NCBI RefSeq assembly: GCF_000730165.1
Contig: NZ_CP022111.1
Location: forward strand, 1,550,001-1,614,000
From: Nitrospirillum viridazoti CBAmc
GTDB taxonomy: Bacteria; Pseudomonadota; Alphaproteobacteria; Azospirillales; Azospirillaceae
Length of the DNA: 64,000 nucleotides
Direction: 5' to 3'
Shown: positions 17,324 through 26,705 of the stretch, piece after piece
Numbering within the stretch: the stretch's first letter is position 1
Layout: each line of letters opens with the position of its first letter
The notes under the pieces: model-generated
Database searches by the model: none
What the model was told of the DNA's origin: nothing
Seen by the model: only the letters and a program-made list of their open reading frames with translations
Made by a program: the position numbers and the translations under genes

Positions 17324-18291
17324 TTCGCGGCCGCCTGTTGCGGCGGCGCGAAGACAGGGCGGGCTACGTTGGTGAAATAGATGCTGCCCTGGCTGTTAGC
17401 GATGTAGATGCGGTGCGCCTTGATGAAATCCATGCCCAGCATCATGCCGAACATCTCCGTGGCATCGGGGTCGAAACCGGCGGAAAAATCGCCGAAAGCC
17501 AGGCGAGCGCCCCGGATTGTCTCCTCACCGATGGCGAAGGTATCGAAGGTGGCGATCCAGGTGGACACCGACTTCCTGCCTACGCCGTGAAAGGTGGGGC
17601 CCCGTGCGACGCCGGCCCCGTCCTCATTGACATTGGCGCGGCGGGCGGTGCGGGTGAACAGCTGGGTGGCCACGGCACCGGTGTCCAGCAAGGCCCAGGT
17701 TTCGTAGCCGTTGATGGCCACCCGCACCTGGTTGTGACGGCGTACACCCCCGTTAAGGACGCGCAGGGGCGCCTGGGCGTAGGTCTGGGCCCAATAGGCC
17801 AGCGGCACGCCGGCGCAATCCCGGGGCCGGAAGAAGCGAACGGCGCCGTTGGCCACGTCCAGCTCGATATCGTATTGGGCGAAGATGTCCTGGCCAAGGA
17901 TCATTTCGACGCCCGCCGCCGGGTCGTCATGCTCCGCCACGTGAAGGATGGTATTGGCCGCCCACCAGTCGCCCGCCGCCAGTTTTGAAACCATCACCAT
18001 ACCCATCCGCACCTCGCCGCCAATGCCGTGCACACGGTCATTGCCGGTAAGCTCCAGCCCAAGCCGTTCCGCGCCAGACTTCGATATCGTGGTGAGGTCG
18101 GCGCCGGTGTCCAACAGCGCCCGTACCGGCTGGCCGTTGATGGTGGTTTCCACCAGCGCCTGGTTGTGTTCCAGGCGCAGAGGCAGTTCGGCCACCTTCT
18201 CCAGTTTGCAATCGGCGGGATCGGCCAATGCCGCCGGCGCGGCAAGCGCCAAGGCCGACATCAGAAAGACACCTAAAAGGGTGAATCGCAT
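17320..18291 (-). CDS. Secreted two-lobed aspartic protease-like protein (paralogue 1)
   Basis: 323-residue exported protein. The signal peptide is at residues 1-23 (MRFTLLGVFLMSALALAA, cleavage near ALADP). Two retropepsin-like lobes carry LLDTGADLT (D61) and LLDTGAVAT (D203). It shares with its neighbour the same order of motifs, including a Gly-Gln-Asp loop (MILGQDIFAQYDIELDVANG) and PLAYWAQTYAQAPLR. It is the first gene of a coupled pair. The start at Met6 of the longest frame gives the best signal peptide; the earlier Met is possible. Known bacterial relatives are annotated aspartyl or retroviral-type proteases with little biochemical work. Periplasmic proteolysis is inferred. Confidence 0.8.
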   Translation of the reverse strand: MRFTLLGVFLMSALALAAPAALADPADCKLEKVAELPLRLEHNQALVETTINGQPVRALLDTGADLTTISKSGAERLGLELTGNDRVHGIGGEVRMGMVMVSKLAAGDWWAANTILHVAEHDDPAAGVEMILGQDIFAQYDIELDVANGAVRFFRPRDCAGVPLAYWAQTYAQAPLRVLNGGVRRHNQVRVAINGYETWALLDTGAVATQLFTRTARRANVNEDGAGVARGPTFHGVGRKSVSTWIATFDTFAIGEETIRGARLAFGDFSAGFDPDATEMFGMMLGMDFIKAHRIYIANSQGSIYFTNVARPVFAPPQQAAAN

Positions 18292-18419
18292 GCCGACCAT
18301 TCCCATAAGGTTGTGAGTCCCTTATCTCAGAATTGCGCCCCTGTCGGCAAGGCGGCCTCTGGCGGTGTAAGGAACCGAATCGAAGGATCGGGAGGCCCGC
18401 GGCATTCCGCCGCGTGGCC

Positions 18420-19334
18420 TCAGGCCAGGCTGGCCCACAGATGGGCGGTGGCCAGGCTGCGCCAGGGGGCGTGGGGGCGCATCAGGGCGGCCTGCTCCTC
18501 AGCCGTGGGGCGGCGGTCCATGGCGTGGAAGCGTTGCAGGGCCGCCGCCAGGCCGGCGTCGCCCACCGGCACCCGGTCGGGCAGGCCGCAGCCGCGCATC
18601 AGCACGTAGTTGGTGGTCCACGGCCCGATGCCGCGCAGGGCCAGCAGCGCCGCCTCGGCCGCCGCCTCGCCGACCGGGTCGGTATCCAGCCGCTCCAGCG
18701 CGGCCAAGTCCAGCCGGCCGTCCACCGCCGCCTGGGCGGCATCGATCAAATAGCGCGCCTTGGAGCGGGAGAAGCGCCGGGCGGTCAGCAGCTCCGGATC
18801 CAGGGCCGCCACCGCCGCCGCCTCCGGATGCGCGATCATGCCCGAGGGGTGCGGCCGGCCGGCCAGCAGGATCAGCTGGCGGCGCAGGTCGGCGGCGAAG
18901 GTCAGGTTGATCTGCTGGCCGATGATGGCCCAGGCCAGCGCCTCGAACACCGTGGCCGCCAGGGGCGGGCGGTATCCCCGCCGGCGGCCCACCAGGCGCG
19001 CCGTCGTCGCGTCGCGGCTCGCCCGCGCCTCCAGCCCGGCGGCGGCATCGGCCAACGCCGGCGTCAGGCCCAGCATGCGCAAGGCCACCCGCTGGGCACG
19101 GGCCAGGATCAAGGGATCGTCGCTGTCCATGCCCATGACCAGGGTGCCGCCGCCGGCGGGTGCCGTGAGGGTCAGCAGGTAGGCCCGGCCGTCGAACTCC
19201 AGCGCCTTGGTCAGCGCGGGGCCCGCCACCCGTTCCGCCGGGGCGTCACGGTCGCGGTACCAGTCGCGGCCGTGATAGCGCCAGGCGGCGTCGGGGTCGA
19301 AGCCCGGCGGCAGGTCCAGGGTCTGCTGGCTCAA
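18420..19334 (-). CDS. alkA: DNA-3-methyladenine glycosylase II-like (AlkA family)
   Basis: 304-residue HhH-GPD DNA glycosylase, which excises alkylated purines to start base excision repair. An AlkA-type N-terminal domain (1-115) is followed by the HhH-GPD region with [13 protein letters not shown] (135-147), the helix-hairpin-helix [16 protein letters not shown] (233-248) and the catalytic Asp259 in VPVGDAGL. There is no iron-sulphur cluster motif. Translation begins at TTG 19334, overlapping the lolD stop codon (TTGA). No ATG occurs before residue 67, which is too late. It is the third gene of lolC-lolD-alkA, and coupling to lipoprotein export is probably just operon packing. Confidence 0.85.
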   Translation of the reverse strand: MSQQTLDLPPGFDPDAAWRYHGRDWYRDRDAPAERVAGPALTKALEFDGRAYLLTLTAPAGGGTLVMGMDSDDPLILARAQRVALRMLGLTPALADAAAGLEARASRDATTARLVGRRRGYRPPLAATVFEALAWAIIGQQINLTFAADLRRQLILLAGRPHPSGMIAHPEAAAVAALDPELLTARRFSRSKARYLIDAAQAAVDGRLDLAALERLDTDPVGEAAAEAALLALRGIGPWTTNYVLMRGCGLPDRVPVGDAGLAAALQRFHAMDRRPTAEEQAALMRPHAPWRSLATAHLWASLA

Positions 19335-20080
19335 GACTCCACCAGCACACCGTCCCGCAGTTCCACCACCCGGTCCATGCGCGCCGCCAGGTCCAGGTTG
19401 TGGGTGGCGACCAGGGCGCCGAAGCCGTCCTTGCGTCCCCCCGGGCCGGTACCGCTGCCCCGCACCAGGCGGGTCAGCAGGGCGAACACGTCGTCGGACG
19501 TGTGGTGGTCCAGGTTGCCCGTGGGCTCATCCGCGATCAGCAGGCTGGGCCGGTTGGCCAGGGCGCGGGCGATGGCGACGCGCTGCTGCTCGCCGCCGGA
19601 CAGGCGGGCCGGACGGTGACTGCCGCGCGCGGCCAGGCCCACCTGGGCCAGCAGCTCCTTGGCCCGTTCCCGCGCGGCGGCCTTCGACACGCCGGCGATC
19701 ATCTGCGGCAGGACGATGTTCTCCTCCGCGCTGAACTCCGGCAGCAGGTGATGGAACTGGTAGACGAAGCCGATGGTCTGCCGCCGCAGCGCGGTGCGGC
19801 CGGCGTCGTCCAGCGTGGCGGCGTCGCGGCCGTCGATGCGGATGACACCGCCGTCGGCATGTTCCAACAGGCCCGCGATGTGCAGCAGGGTGGACTTGCC
19901 GGCGCCGCTGGGCCCCACCAGGGCCACGATCTCCCCCCGGCGCACCGAACAGGCGGCACCGCGCAGCACCTCCAGCACGGCGCCCGCCTGCTGGAAGCGG
20001 CGCACGACGCCGGACAGTTCCAGCACGGTATCGCCCGTGGCCGGGATGATGGGCTTTTCCATGACGGACACGTCACTCAT
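19331..20080 (-). CDS. lolD: Lipoprotein-releasing ABC transporter ATPase LolD
   Basis: 249-residue ATPase of the LolCDE system, which extracts outer-membrane lipoproteins from the inner membrane and passes them to LolA. Walker A is GPSGAGKST (56-64), the signature motif [13 protein letters not shown], and Walker [13 protein letters not shown] with the following H-loop (ATHNL). It overlaps the permease gene upstream by 8 nt. A short insertion of about 10 residues ([11 protein letters not shown]) lies between Walker B and the H-loop. Gene order and overlap make LolD the secure reading, although MacB-type ATPases look alike. Confidence 0.93.
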   Translation of the reverse strand: MSDVSVMEKPIIPATGDTVLELSGVVRRFQQAGAVLEVLRGAACSVRRGEIVALVGPSGAGKSTLLHIAGLLEHADGGVIRIDGRDAATLDDAGRTALRRQTIGFVYQFHHLLPEFSAEENIVLPQMIAGVSKAAARERAKELLAQVGLAARGSHRPARLSGGEQQRVAIARALANRPSLLIADEPTGNLDHHTSDDVFALLTRLVRGSGTGPGGRKDGFGALVATHNLDLAARMDRVVELRDGVLVES

Positions 20081-21353
20081 AGCGCAGGGCCTCCACCGGA
20101 TCGAGGCGGGCGGCCCGCCAGGAGGGATAGACGGTGGCGGCGAAGGACAGGAACAGGGCCATGACGCCCACCTGCGTCACCTCCATCCAGTCCAGCTTGG
20201 CCGGGATTTGGGTGAAGAAATAGATCTCGGCGTTGAACAGGTCGCGGCCGATGATGGCCTGCAGGAACTGGCGGATGGCCTCGATGTTCTTGGTGAACAG
20301 CACGCCCAGGACCATGCCGAAGACGGTGCCGACCACGCCGATGCTGGCGCCCGTCAGGAAGAAGATGCGCAGCACCATGCCCCGGCTGGCGCCCATGGTG
20401 CGCAGGATGGCGATGTCCCGCCCCTTGTCCTTGACCAGCATGATCATGCTGCTGATGACGTTGAACGCCGCCACCAGGATGATCAGCGACAGGATCAGGA
20501 ACATGACGTTGCGTTCCACGTCGATGGCGCTGACGAAGGCGGCGCTGCGCTGGCGCCAGTCATAAACGCGGTACTCCTGCCCCGCCGCGCGGGTGGCGGC
20601 GGCCAGGTAGGGGTCGATGTGGGTGGGGTCCTGCACGAACACCTCGATGGAGGTGTAGCCGTTGGCCACGCCGAAGAAGGTCTGCGCCGCCGCCAGCGGC
20701 ATGAAGATCAGGCTGTTGTCCACGTCGTACATGCCGACGTCGAAGATGGCGGCCACGGGATAGGTGCGGGCGCGCGGGATGGAGCCGAAGGCCGTCTGGT
20801 TGAAGCGCGGGCTGACCAGGCGCAGCTGGTCGCCCACATGCAGGTTCAGACGCTTGGCCATGCGGCTGCCGATGGCGATACCGTCGCCCAGGTTGGCCTC
20901 ATCCCCCGTGGCGCCGGTGGCGGCGCCGAAGGCCTCGGCCGCCCCCTCGACCAGATGGGTGGAGACGATGGGCCGGCGGCGGAAATCCTCCGGCGTGATG
21001 CCGTGGACATAAGCCGCGCTGGCCGTCCCGTCCTGGGTGATCAGGGCCTGCCCTTCCACTGTCGGCATGACGGCGGTGACGCCGGGCACGGCCAGCAGGC
21101 GCTGGGTGACCGCGTCGTTTTCCGGCATGGGGCCCAGCAGGGACTGCACCTCCAGATGGCTGTACAGGCCCAGCACGCGGCCCAGCAGTTCGGTGCGGAA
21201 GCCGTTCATCACCGACATGACGATGATGAGGGTGGCCACGCCCAGGCCGATGCCCAGCAGGGAAAAGCCGGCGATGACGGAGATGAACCCCTCTTGCCGG
21301 CGCGCCCGGAGGTAGCGCATCGCGACCATGCGTTCGAAGGCGGAAAAGATCAT
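20073..21353 (-). CDS. lolC: Lipoprotein-releasing ABC transporter permease LolC/E
   Basis: 426-residue inner-membrane permease. The N-terminal cytoplasmic motif [20 protein letters not shown] is typical of LolC/LolE. TM1 follows, then a periplasmic domain of about 220 residues. Three C-terminal helices form the FtsX-like core ([16 protein letters not shown] through to the end). Only one permease gene is present, so a homodimer is likely, as in many alphaproteobacteria. The gene heads lolC-lolD-alkA. A terminator between it and proS separates the two transcripts, so a promoter must lie in the 60-nt gap or within that region. Confidence 0.92.
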   Translation of the reverse strand: MIFSAFERMVAMRYLRARRQEGFISVIAGFSLLGIGLGVATLIIVMSVMNGFRTELLGRVLGLYSHLEVQSLLGPMPENDAVTQRLLAVPGVTAVMPTVEGQALITQDGTASAAYVHGITPEDFRRRPIVSTHLVEGAAEAFGAATGATGDEANLGDGIAIGSRMAKRLNLHVGDQLRLVSPRFNQTAFGSIPRARTYPVAAIFDVGMYDVDNSLIFMPLAAAQTFFGVANGYTSIEVFVQDPTHIDPYLAAATRAAGQEYRVYDWRQRSAAFVSAIDVERNVMFLILSLIILVAAFNVISSMIMLVKDKGRDIAILRTMGASRGMVLRIFFLTGASIGVVGTVFGMVLGVLFTKNIEAIRQFLQAIIGRDLFNAEIYFFTQIPAKLDWMEVTQVGVMALFLSFAATVYPSWRAARLDPVEALRYE

Positions 21354-21413
21354 GAGGGCCCGGCGGTCGAGGGGGAGGGATTCAGGGGAGGCAATGCGCG
21401 TGATTCTGGGCGG

Positions 21414-21459
21414 AAAAAAGGCGCCCGCTCCCTATCATGCGCGAAAGGGGCGGGCGTCC
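21414..21459 (-). terminator. Rho-independent terminator after proS
   Basis: On the minus strand a GC-rich stem of about 10-11 bp (21420-21431 with 21447-21459) is followed by six T residues (21419-21414). It lies 16 nt after the proS stop codon. Confidence 0.7.
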
Positions 21460-21474
21460 CGTTTCTTGTCCTGG

Positions 21475-22791
21475 TCAGGCCTTGATCAGCTCGGCCAGGG
21501 CGGCCTCGACCGGCAGCTCGCGCTTCTCGCCGGTGGCGCGGCGCTTCAGCTCCACCACCCCGGCCTTCAGGCCGCGCGGGCCCACGGTCAGCTGCCAGGG
21601 CAGGCCGATCAGGTCCATGTCGGCGAACTTGGCGCCCGGGCGCTCGTTGCGGTCGTCGTACAGCGTCTCGACACCGGCGGCGTTCAGCTTGGCGTACAGA
21701 TCCTCGCACAGGCTGGCGCACGCCGCGTCGTCGGCCTTCAGGTTGATCAGGCCCACGTGGAAGGGGGCCACGGCGTCCGGCCAGATGATGCCGTTCTCGT
21801 CATGGCTGGATTCGATGATGGCGCCCATCAGGCGGGACACGCCGATGCCATAGCTGCCCATCTCCACCGCCACCGGCTCCCCGTCCGGGCCGGCCACGAC
21901 GGCGCCCATGGGCTTGGAATACTTGGTGCCGAAATAGAAGATGTGGCCGACCTCGATGCCGCGGGCGGAAACCAGCTGGTCCTCCGGCACCTCGCAGGTG
22001 GCGGGGTCGTGCTTCTCGTCCGTGGCGGCGTAGATGCTGGTGTACTTGGCGAAGAAGTCCTTCAGGTCGCTGCCGGCCTCGGGCGGGTTCTGCAGCACGT
22101 CCAGGTTCAGCCAATCCTTGTGGCAGAACACGCCGCTTTCGCCCGTCTCGGCCAGGATGATGAACTCATGGCTGAGGTCGCCGCCGATGGGGCCGGTGTC
22201 GGCGCGCATGGGGATGGCCTTCAGCCCCATGCGGGCGAAGGTGCGCAGATAGGCCAGGAACATCTTGCGGTAGGACAGCTTGGCCCCTTCGGCGTCCAGG
22301 TCGAAGGAGTAATTGTCCTTCATCAGGAACTCACGGCCGCGCATGACGCCGAAGCGGGGGCGGATCTCGTCCCGGAACTTCCATTGGATGTGGTAGAGGT
22401 TCTTGGGCAGGTCCTTGTAGCTGCGCACAAACGTCTTGAAGATGTCGGTGATCATCTCCTCGTTCGTGGGGCCGTACAGCAGCTCACGGTCGTGGCGGTC
22501 GGTGATGCGCAGCATCTCCTTGCCGTAATCGTCATAACGGCCCGACTGGCGCCACAGCTCCGCCGACTGGATGGTGGGCATCAGCAGTTCCTGGGCGCCG
22601 GCGGCGTCCTGCTCCTCCCGCACGATCTGCGAAATCTTGCGCAGGACCTTCCAGCCCAGCGGCAACCAGGCGTAGATGCCGGCGCTGGTCTGCCGGATCA
22701 TGCCGGCGCGCAGCATCAGCCGGTGCGAGGCGATCTGCGCCTCCGCCGGGGTTTCCTTCAAGGTGGGCAGGAAAAACTGGGAGGAGCGCAT
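21475..22791 (-). CDS. proS: Prolyl-tRNA synthetase (short form without editing insert)
   Basis: 438-residue class II aminoacyl-tRNA synthetase that charges tRNA-Pro. The N terminus [19 protein letters not shown] and motif 1 region ([15 protein letters not shown]) are present. Motif 2 is [20 protein letters not shown] and motif 3 [14 protein letters not shown]. The anticodon-binding domain spans about 345-438. At about 438 residues it lacks the roughly 180-residue INS editing domain between motifs 2 and 3 found in E. coli ProS, as is normal in alphaproteobacteria. Mischarged Ala-tRNA-Pro would need a separate deacylase. It is a single gene with its own terminator. Confidence 0.96.
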   Translation of the reverse strand: MRSSQFFLPTLKETPAEAQIASHRLMLRAGMIRQTSAGIYAWLPLGWKVLRKISQIVREEQDAAGAQELLMPTIQSAELWRQSGRYDDYGKEMLRITDRHDRELLYGPTNEEMITDIFKTFVRSYKDLPKNLYHIQWKFRDEIRPRFGVMRGREFLMKDNYSFDLDAEGAKLSYRKMFLAYLRTFARMGLKAIPMRADTGPIGGDLSHEFIILAETGESGVFCHKDWLNLDVLQNPPEAGSDLKDFFAKYTSIYAATDEKHDPATCEVPEDQLVSARGIEVGHIFYFGTKYSKPMGAVVAGPDGEPVAVEMGSYGIGVSRLMGAIIESSHDENGIIWPDAVAPFHVGLINLKADDAACASLCEDLYAKLNAAGVETLYDDRNERPGAKFADMDLIGLPWQLTVGPRGLKAGVVELKRRATGEKRELPVEAALAELIKA

Positions 22792-23240
22792 CGCGGGAAC
22801 CCGTCGCCTTCATGAACTGGATTACGGAAATGGAGCCGCGACTTTAGGCAATGACGTCCCCCCTGTCCATGGCGGCGGGGCGGAAAGGGATTCCGGACAT
22901 GTCGCGCCGATGATCATCCCCACGCAAACGCATGGCCGGTATAACTACCTGATTTCCGCAGGATAGGTATGTCCCTGCGACGAGCCGCCCAGAGCTCATG
23001 GCCTATGTCATAAGTACTAGTGGGGTAAACATGACAGCACACACATCCATGGCCCGCCATCTCCACTTCCAGTAAAATAACCACTTAGAGCGATTTTTAG
23101 AGAACATCTAAATTATACCTGCCCAGCAATAATGGATGGTGGCCATGCGTTGACCTTGAAATCCGGCTTGTGGTTTTTACCGGCCATTAACCAATCGCTG
23201 TTATCACGCCGGGAAAGCCCGCCGCCAAAGGACCGCAATC
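22792..23240. other. Intergenic region upstream of the second chemoreceptor
   Basis: AT-richer than its surroundings. It contains the dyad at 23096-23112 (listed separately) and a good ribosome binding site (AAAGGA) before the chemoreceptor. No coding frame or structured RNA is evident. Confidence 0.45.
23096..23112. promoter_or_regulatory. Dyad symmetry upstream of chemoreceptor gene
   Basis: Perfect 6-bp inverted repeat TTTAGA-gaaca-TCTAAA about 130 nt before the start codon, beside an AT-rich TTATAC that could be a -10 element. It may be an operator; no regulator can be assigned. Confidence 0.35.
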
Positions 23241-24932
23241 ATGTTGGCCAACGCCAAAATCCTAACAAAGATTAACCTGGTCATCCTCGTCATGGCACTT
23301 TCCGCCGTCGCCATCGGCATCGCCGGCTACATCGGCATGTCGAAGCTGTCGGTCGCGGCGCACCGCCTGGACGTCATGGGGACCAACCTGCACCAGGCGG
23401 CGCAGCTGAACGCCAACGTGATCTACATGAACCGCGGTGAGTACCGCATGGCCGCCGATCCCAAGGATACCGAGGACGTCGCCAAGAACGTCGCCGGCCG
23501 GGTCGATGAGTTCGCCAAGAACATGAGCCTGCTGGACCAGCAGGTGGAGGGCAAGTACCGCCCCATGCTGGCGGAGATCAAGACCGCCTTCGCCGCCTAC
23601 AAAAAGGAATTCGATGGCACGATGGCGGCCAGCCGCAAGCATGCGGACCTGAAGAACGAGGCCGCCCGCCAGGAAATCCTGGACGAGGTCGCGCAGTCGC
23701 GCACCGCGTCCACCGCGCTCAGCAACAAGATCAAGGTGCTGCAGGAGGCCCTGGACGAGGATGGCACCACCGTGGCCCAGGATGCCCAGGCCGTCGCCCG
23801 CGACCTGAACATCATGATCGTCGCGGTCGCCGTCGTCGGCATCGCCATCGGCATCATCGTCGGCATGCTGATCGCCCGCCGCGGCCTGGTCACCCCCATC
23901 ACCCACATCGTGCGCAACCTGCAAGACCTGGCCCACGGCCGCCTGACCATCGAGATATTCGGCACCGAGCGCGGCGACGAGGTGGGCGACATCGCCAAGA
24001 CCGCCTTGGTCTTCCGTGACAACGCCCGGGAGACCGAGCGTCTGCGGGCCGAGCAGGAAAAGGAACAGGCCACCCGCGCCGCCCGTGCCGCTGCCCTGGA
24101 AAACCTGACCCACACCTTCGACGTGCAGGCCGGCGACGTCATCGGCGCCGTCGCCTCCGCCGCCACGCAGATGCAGGCCACCGCCAGCTCGCTGTCCGCC
24201 TCGGCCGAGCAGACCACCCGCCAGTCCGCCACCGTGGCCGCCGGCGCGGTGGAGGCTTCGGCCAACGTCCAGACCGTGGCCGCCGCTGCCGAGGAACTCA
24301 GCTCCTCCATCCAGGAGATCAGCCGCCAGGTGGCGCAATCGACCACGGTCGCCGGTGACGCCGTGCGCCAGGCCACCCACACCGGCACCATCGTCGCCGG
24401 CCTGGAGCAGACCGCCCAGCGCATCGGCGACGTGGTGAAGCTGATCACCGACATCGCCAGCCAGACCAACCTACTGGCGCTGAACGCCACCATCGAGGCC
24501 GCCCGCGCCGGTGAGGCAGGCAAGGGTTTCGCCGTCGTGGCCAGCGAGGTGAAGAGCCTGGCCAACCAGACCTCGAAGGCCACGGAGGAGATCAGCACCC
24601 AGATCGCCCAGGTCCAGGAGGCGACGCGCGAGGCGGTGACCGCCATCGGCGCCATCTCCGGTACCATCGAGAACATCAACAGCATCGCCACCACCATCGC
24701 CTCGGCGGTGGAGGAGCAGGGTGCGGCGACGCAGGAAATCGCCCGCAACGTGCAGCAGGCGGCCGCCGGCGCCGACAGCGTCACCCATAACATCCAGGGC
24801 GTCTCGCAGGCCGCCGATGAGACGGGCCACTCCGCCCACGACGTGCTGACCGCCGCGACCTCGATGGCACGAGAGGCCGAGAAGATGCGCGGCCTGGTGG
24901 AACAGTTCCTGGTGGACGCCAAGGCGGCGTGA
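23241..24932 (+). CDS. Methyl-accepting chemotaxis protein (paralogue A)
   Basis: 563-residue chemoreceptor. TM1 is at about residues 10-30, and a helical periplasmic sensor of about 160 residues (four-helix-bundle type, rich in charged Lys/Asp/Glu) follows. TM2 is at about 193-213, then HAMP ([17 protein letters not shown] onward) and the signalling coiled coil with the conserved tip [20 protein letters not shown]. It ends without a CheR-tethering pentapeptide. It is the same length as, and similar along its whole length to, the receptor encoded at 26706-28397, so the two are duplicates. A terminator follows. The ligand is unknown. A clear AAAGGA ribosome binding site supports the start. Confidence 0.94.
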   Translation: MLANAKILTKINLVILVMALSAVAIGIAGYIGMSKLSVAAHRLDVMGTNLHQAAQLNANVIYMNRGEYRMAADPKDTEDVAKNVAGRVDEFAKNMSLLDQQVEGKYRPMLAEIKTAFAAYKKEFDGTMAASRKHADLKNEAARQEILDEVAQSRTASTALSNKIKVLQEALDEDGTTVAQDAQAVARDLNIMIVAVAVVGIAIGIIVGMLIARRGLVTPITHIVRNLQDLAHGRLTIEIFGTERGDEVGDIAKTALVFRDNARETERLRAEQEKEQATRAARAAALENLTHTFDVQAGDVIGAVASAATQMQATASSLSASAEQTTRQSATVAAGAVEASANVQTVAAAAEELSSSIQEISRQVAQSTTVAGDAVRQATHTGTIVAGLEQTAQRIGDVVKLITDIASQTNLLALNATIEAARAGEAGKGFAVVASEVKSLANQTSKATEEISTQIAQVQEATREAVTAIGAISGTIENINSIATTIASAVEEQGAATQEIARNVQQAAAGADSVTHNIQGVSQAADETGHSAHDVLTAATSMAREAEKMRGLVEQFLVDAKAA

Positions 24933-24964
24933 TCTCCCGCCTTCCTTCCGTCAGACAGCGCCGT

Positions 24965-24999
24965 GGCCCGGGAAGAGATTCCCGGGCCCATCTTCTTTC
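24965..24999 (+). terminator. Rho-independent terminator after chemoreceptor A
   Basis: Perfect 10-bp stem GGCCCGGGAA/TTCCCGGGCC (24965-24974 with 24979-24988), GAGA tetraloop, then the T-rich CATCTTCTTTC. Confidence 0.7.
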
Positions 25000-25044
25000 A
25001 AGGGAGGAAAGAAATGCATTCCGGGCGGAAGGGTCCCGAAAGGG

Positions 25045-25067
25045 CGCCATATGGCGGAATAATTCCG
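25045..25067. promoter_or_regulatory. Two adjacent palindromes upstream of the AraC-type gene
   Basis: The perfect 12-bp palindrome CGCCATATGGCG (25045-25056) is directly followed by the dyad CGGAA-TAA-TTCCG (25055-25067). They lie about 190 nt before the regulator start and could be binding sites, perhaps for autoregulation. This is inference only. Confidence 0.35.
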
Positions 25068-25254
25068 GCAATCACTTGGGTGAAAGGAACTTGTCGCAAT
25101 GTTAACGGACGAAAAAATTTAATCAGTTCCTTTGTGGCTCCGGCCACACCCGGTGAAATCTGCCATTCATTTAGACAGTACTAACAAACATGCAATTTAC
25201 TACGCTTAGGTATTAATCTCTAAAAGAAAGGGGTTACCACCTAAGAGGGCCATA

Positions 25255-26229
25255 ATGGCATGGGATTTTAAGAGCGCATGCTTGAATTTTTCCACCGGAG
25301 ACCAAAAATCTGACGACGGAAAGTCATTCTGGACAAAAAAGATCAGCACTTTCCTACCTGGATTACATTTTGATTTCCATCAACACGGCAATTTTTCCGC
25401 ATCAGCAACCATAGCGCCCCTTGGATCTGCCATACTATTGTCCAAACATGTGGACCCTCACACGGTCATACGGGCAAAAAACCTTATTATCCGCGATCAT
25501 ATTGATGATTTTTGTTTGCTTTATATTGTCTGCGGCGCGGCGGTCATATCCTGCAACAATGGCGCCACCACGATCGGGCTCAAACCTGGCCAGTGGATCC
25601 TCAAGAACAGCGCTGTAGAATATCTTCTGCGTTTCGAATCGGAGACCGAGGCCAAAGTCCTGATTTTGCCCAAGAGTTGGCTCGCCTCCAGAACGCCTTG
25701 TGCGGAGGAAATGGCGCTTAAGGATGTCTGCGACAAGAATGGATGGGGCCGCGCCCTGGCCTGCGTGATGGCGGAACTAAACCCTGAAACCGTGCATCAA
25801 CTACCCCTGCCTCCTGGCGAAATTGTCAACCAGATCAGCGCACTGCTGACGTTAACGGCAGGCTGGCAAGAAGCACCAGCGCTTAGGACGGGTCCACGCG
25901 CCACGCTGAGACGCCTGCGTCAGGCCATGCGCGACCGCCTCCATGACCCAGCGTTGACACCTTCTGATTTCGCTGCCCAGCAGGGCATTTCAAAGCGCAC
26001 GCTGCACGCCTTGTTCGCCGCCGCCGGGACAAGTTTCAGCAAGGACCTGATCTCGATGCGCCTCGAATATGCCAGATCCTTGCTGACCACGCCCGGCTTC
26101 CAAAACAAATCCATCGCCGAAATAAGCAGGTACGCCGGCTTCACCAATTCCGGGCATTTCAGCAGGCGCTTCCTCGCTGCGTACGGCGTTGCCCCCTCGA
26201 TCTATTCGCGTGCACGCCAGAGGCCATAG
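25255..26229 (+). CDS. AraC-family transcriptional regulator
   Basis: 324-residue regulator. The N-terminal half (about 1-200) looks like the cupin-type AraC-binding-like ligand domain. The C-terminal AraC/XylS DNA-binding domain (about 222-322) has two helix-turn-helix units, the first in LTPSDFAAQQGISKRTLHALF and the second ending in the family motif IAEISRYAGFTNSGHFSRRF. The 5' half of the gene is visibly AT-richer than neighbouring genes, which suggests transfer or relaxed codon use. It sits between two duplicate chemoreceptor genes, all in the same direction. Control of one or both receptors is a reasonable guess. The inducer is unknown. Confidence 0.88.
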   Translation: MAWDFKSACLNFSTGDQKSDDGKSFWTKKISTFLPGLHFDFHQHGNFSASATIAPLGSAILLSKHVDPHTVIRAKNLIIRDHIDDFCLLYIVCGAAVISCNNGATTIGLKPGQWILKNSAVEYLLRFESETEAKVLILPKSWLASRTPCAEEMALKDVCDKNGWGRALACVMAELNPETVHQLPLPPGEIVNQISALLTLTAGWQEAPALRTGPRATLRRLRQAMRDRLHDPALTPSDFAAQQGISKRTLHALFAAAGTSFSKDLISMRLEYARSLLTTPGFQNKSIAEISRYAGFTNSGHFSRRFLAAYGVAPSIYSRARQRP

Positions 26230-26705
26230 TCGGCCAGTCCTTCCCATCGACATTTGAGAACAGAACTGGGCCAGCGCCCCCTGACGGGCGGCCTGCTGCC
26301 GACATGGCCGTCGTCGGCCCAATGGCAAGGACACCTGGCACGGGGCGTTAACGACGGCCCGCAAAGAATGGCCATGCCGGCCCATAGGAAGCCTTACGGT
26401 GGCAAATGCACCTCATCAGAAAATCCGAAGTTGGAAATCGAACCATGCTGGGGAAACACGAAAATCTGCCAGACACTTCTCTTGGAGTGCATGATTCTCG
26501 TTCTGTCAGCGCATCCACGAAATTCAATCGTTTCTATTTCCTACTAGTCGTTATATGTGTCACATGAAAACAATAAAGCACAATAAAGCAGAAACGACGA
26601 TATTTACCTAAATCGAATCCAATATGTCCAAATTTCATGGGCAATATTGGATAGTCGTGATGTCCATATTATAAATACTTCAACACCAAAAAGGCTTGGC
26701 AAAAA
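26230..26705. other. AT-rich intergenic region upstream of chemoreceptor B
   Basis: No supported gene. It holds a short direct repeat of CAATAAAG (26571-26589) and a 36-bp dyad overlapping a plausible promoter (listed separately). Base composition differs clearly from the GC-rich flanks. Confidence 0.45.
26617..26675 (+). promoter_or_regulatory. Dyad operator overlapping a probable promoter of chemoreceptor B
   Basis: Perfect 9-bp inverted repeat ATCCAATAT (26617-26625) / ATATTGGAT (26644-26652) with an 18-nt spacer. The right arm overlaps a possible -35 TTGGAT (26647-26652). A -10 TATAAA follows after exactly 17 nt (26670-26675), and the receptor start is about 30 nt further on. The layout fits repression by a factor binding the dyad. 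Confidence 0.45.

Larger units (their letters stand above)
24933..25254. other. Intergenic region upstream of the AraC-type regulator
   Basis: It starts with the chemoreceptor terminator and carries two adjacent dyads at 25045-25067, then turns AT-rich. AAGAGGG before ATG 25255 is a good ribosome binding site. No coding frame is supported. Confidence 0.45.

Noticed and set aside
26254-26547. 97-codon open frame after the AraC-type gene
   Set aside because: No ribosome binding site, no recognisable domain, and it lies in AT-rich regulatory DNA.
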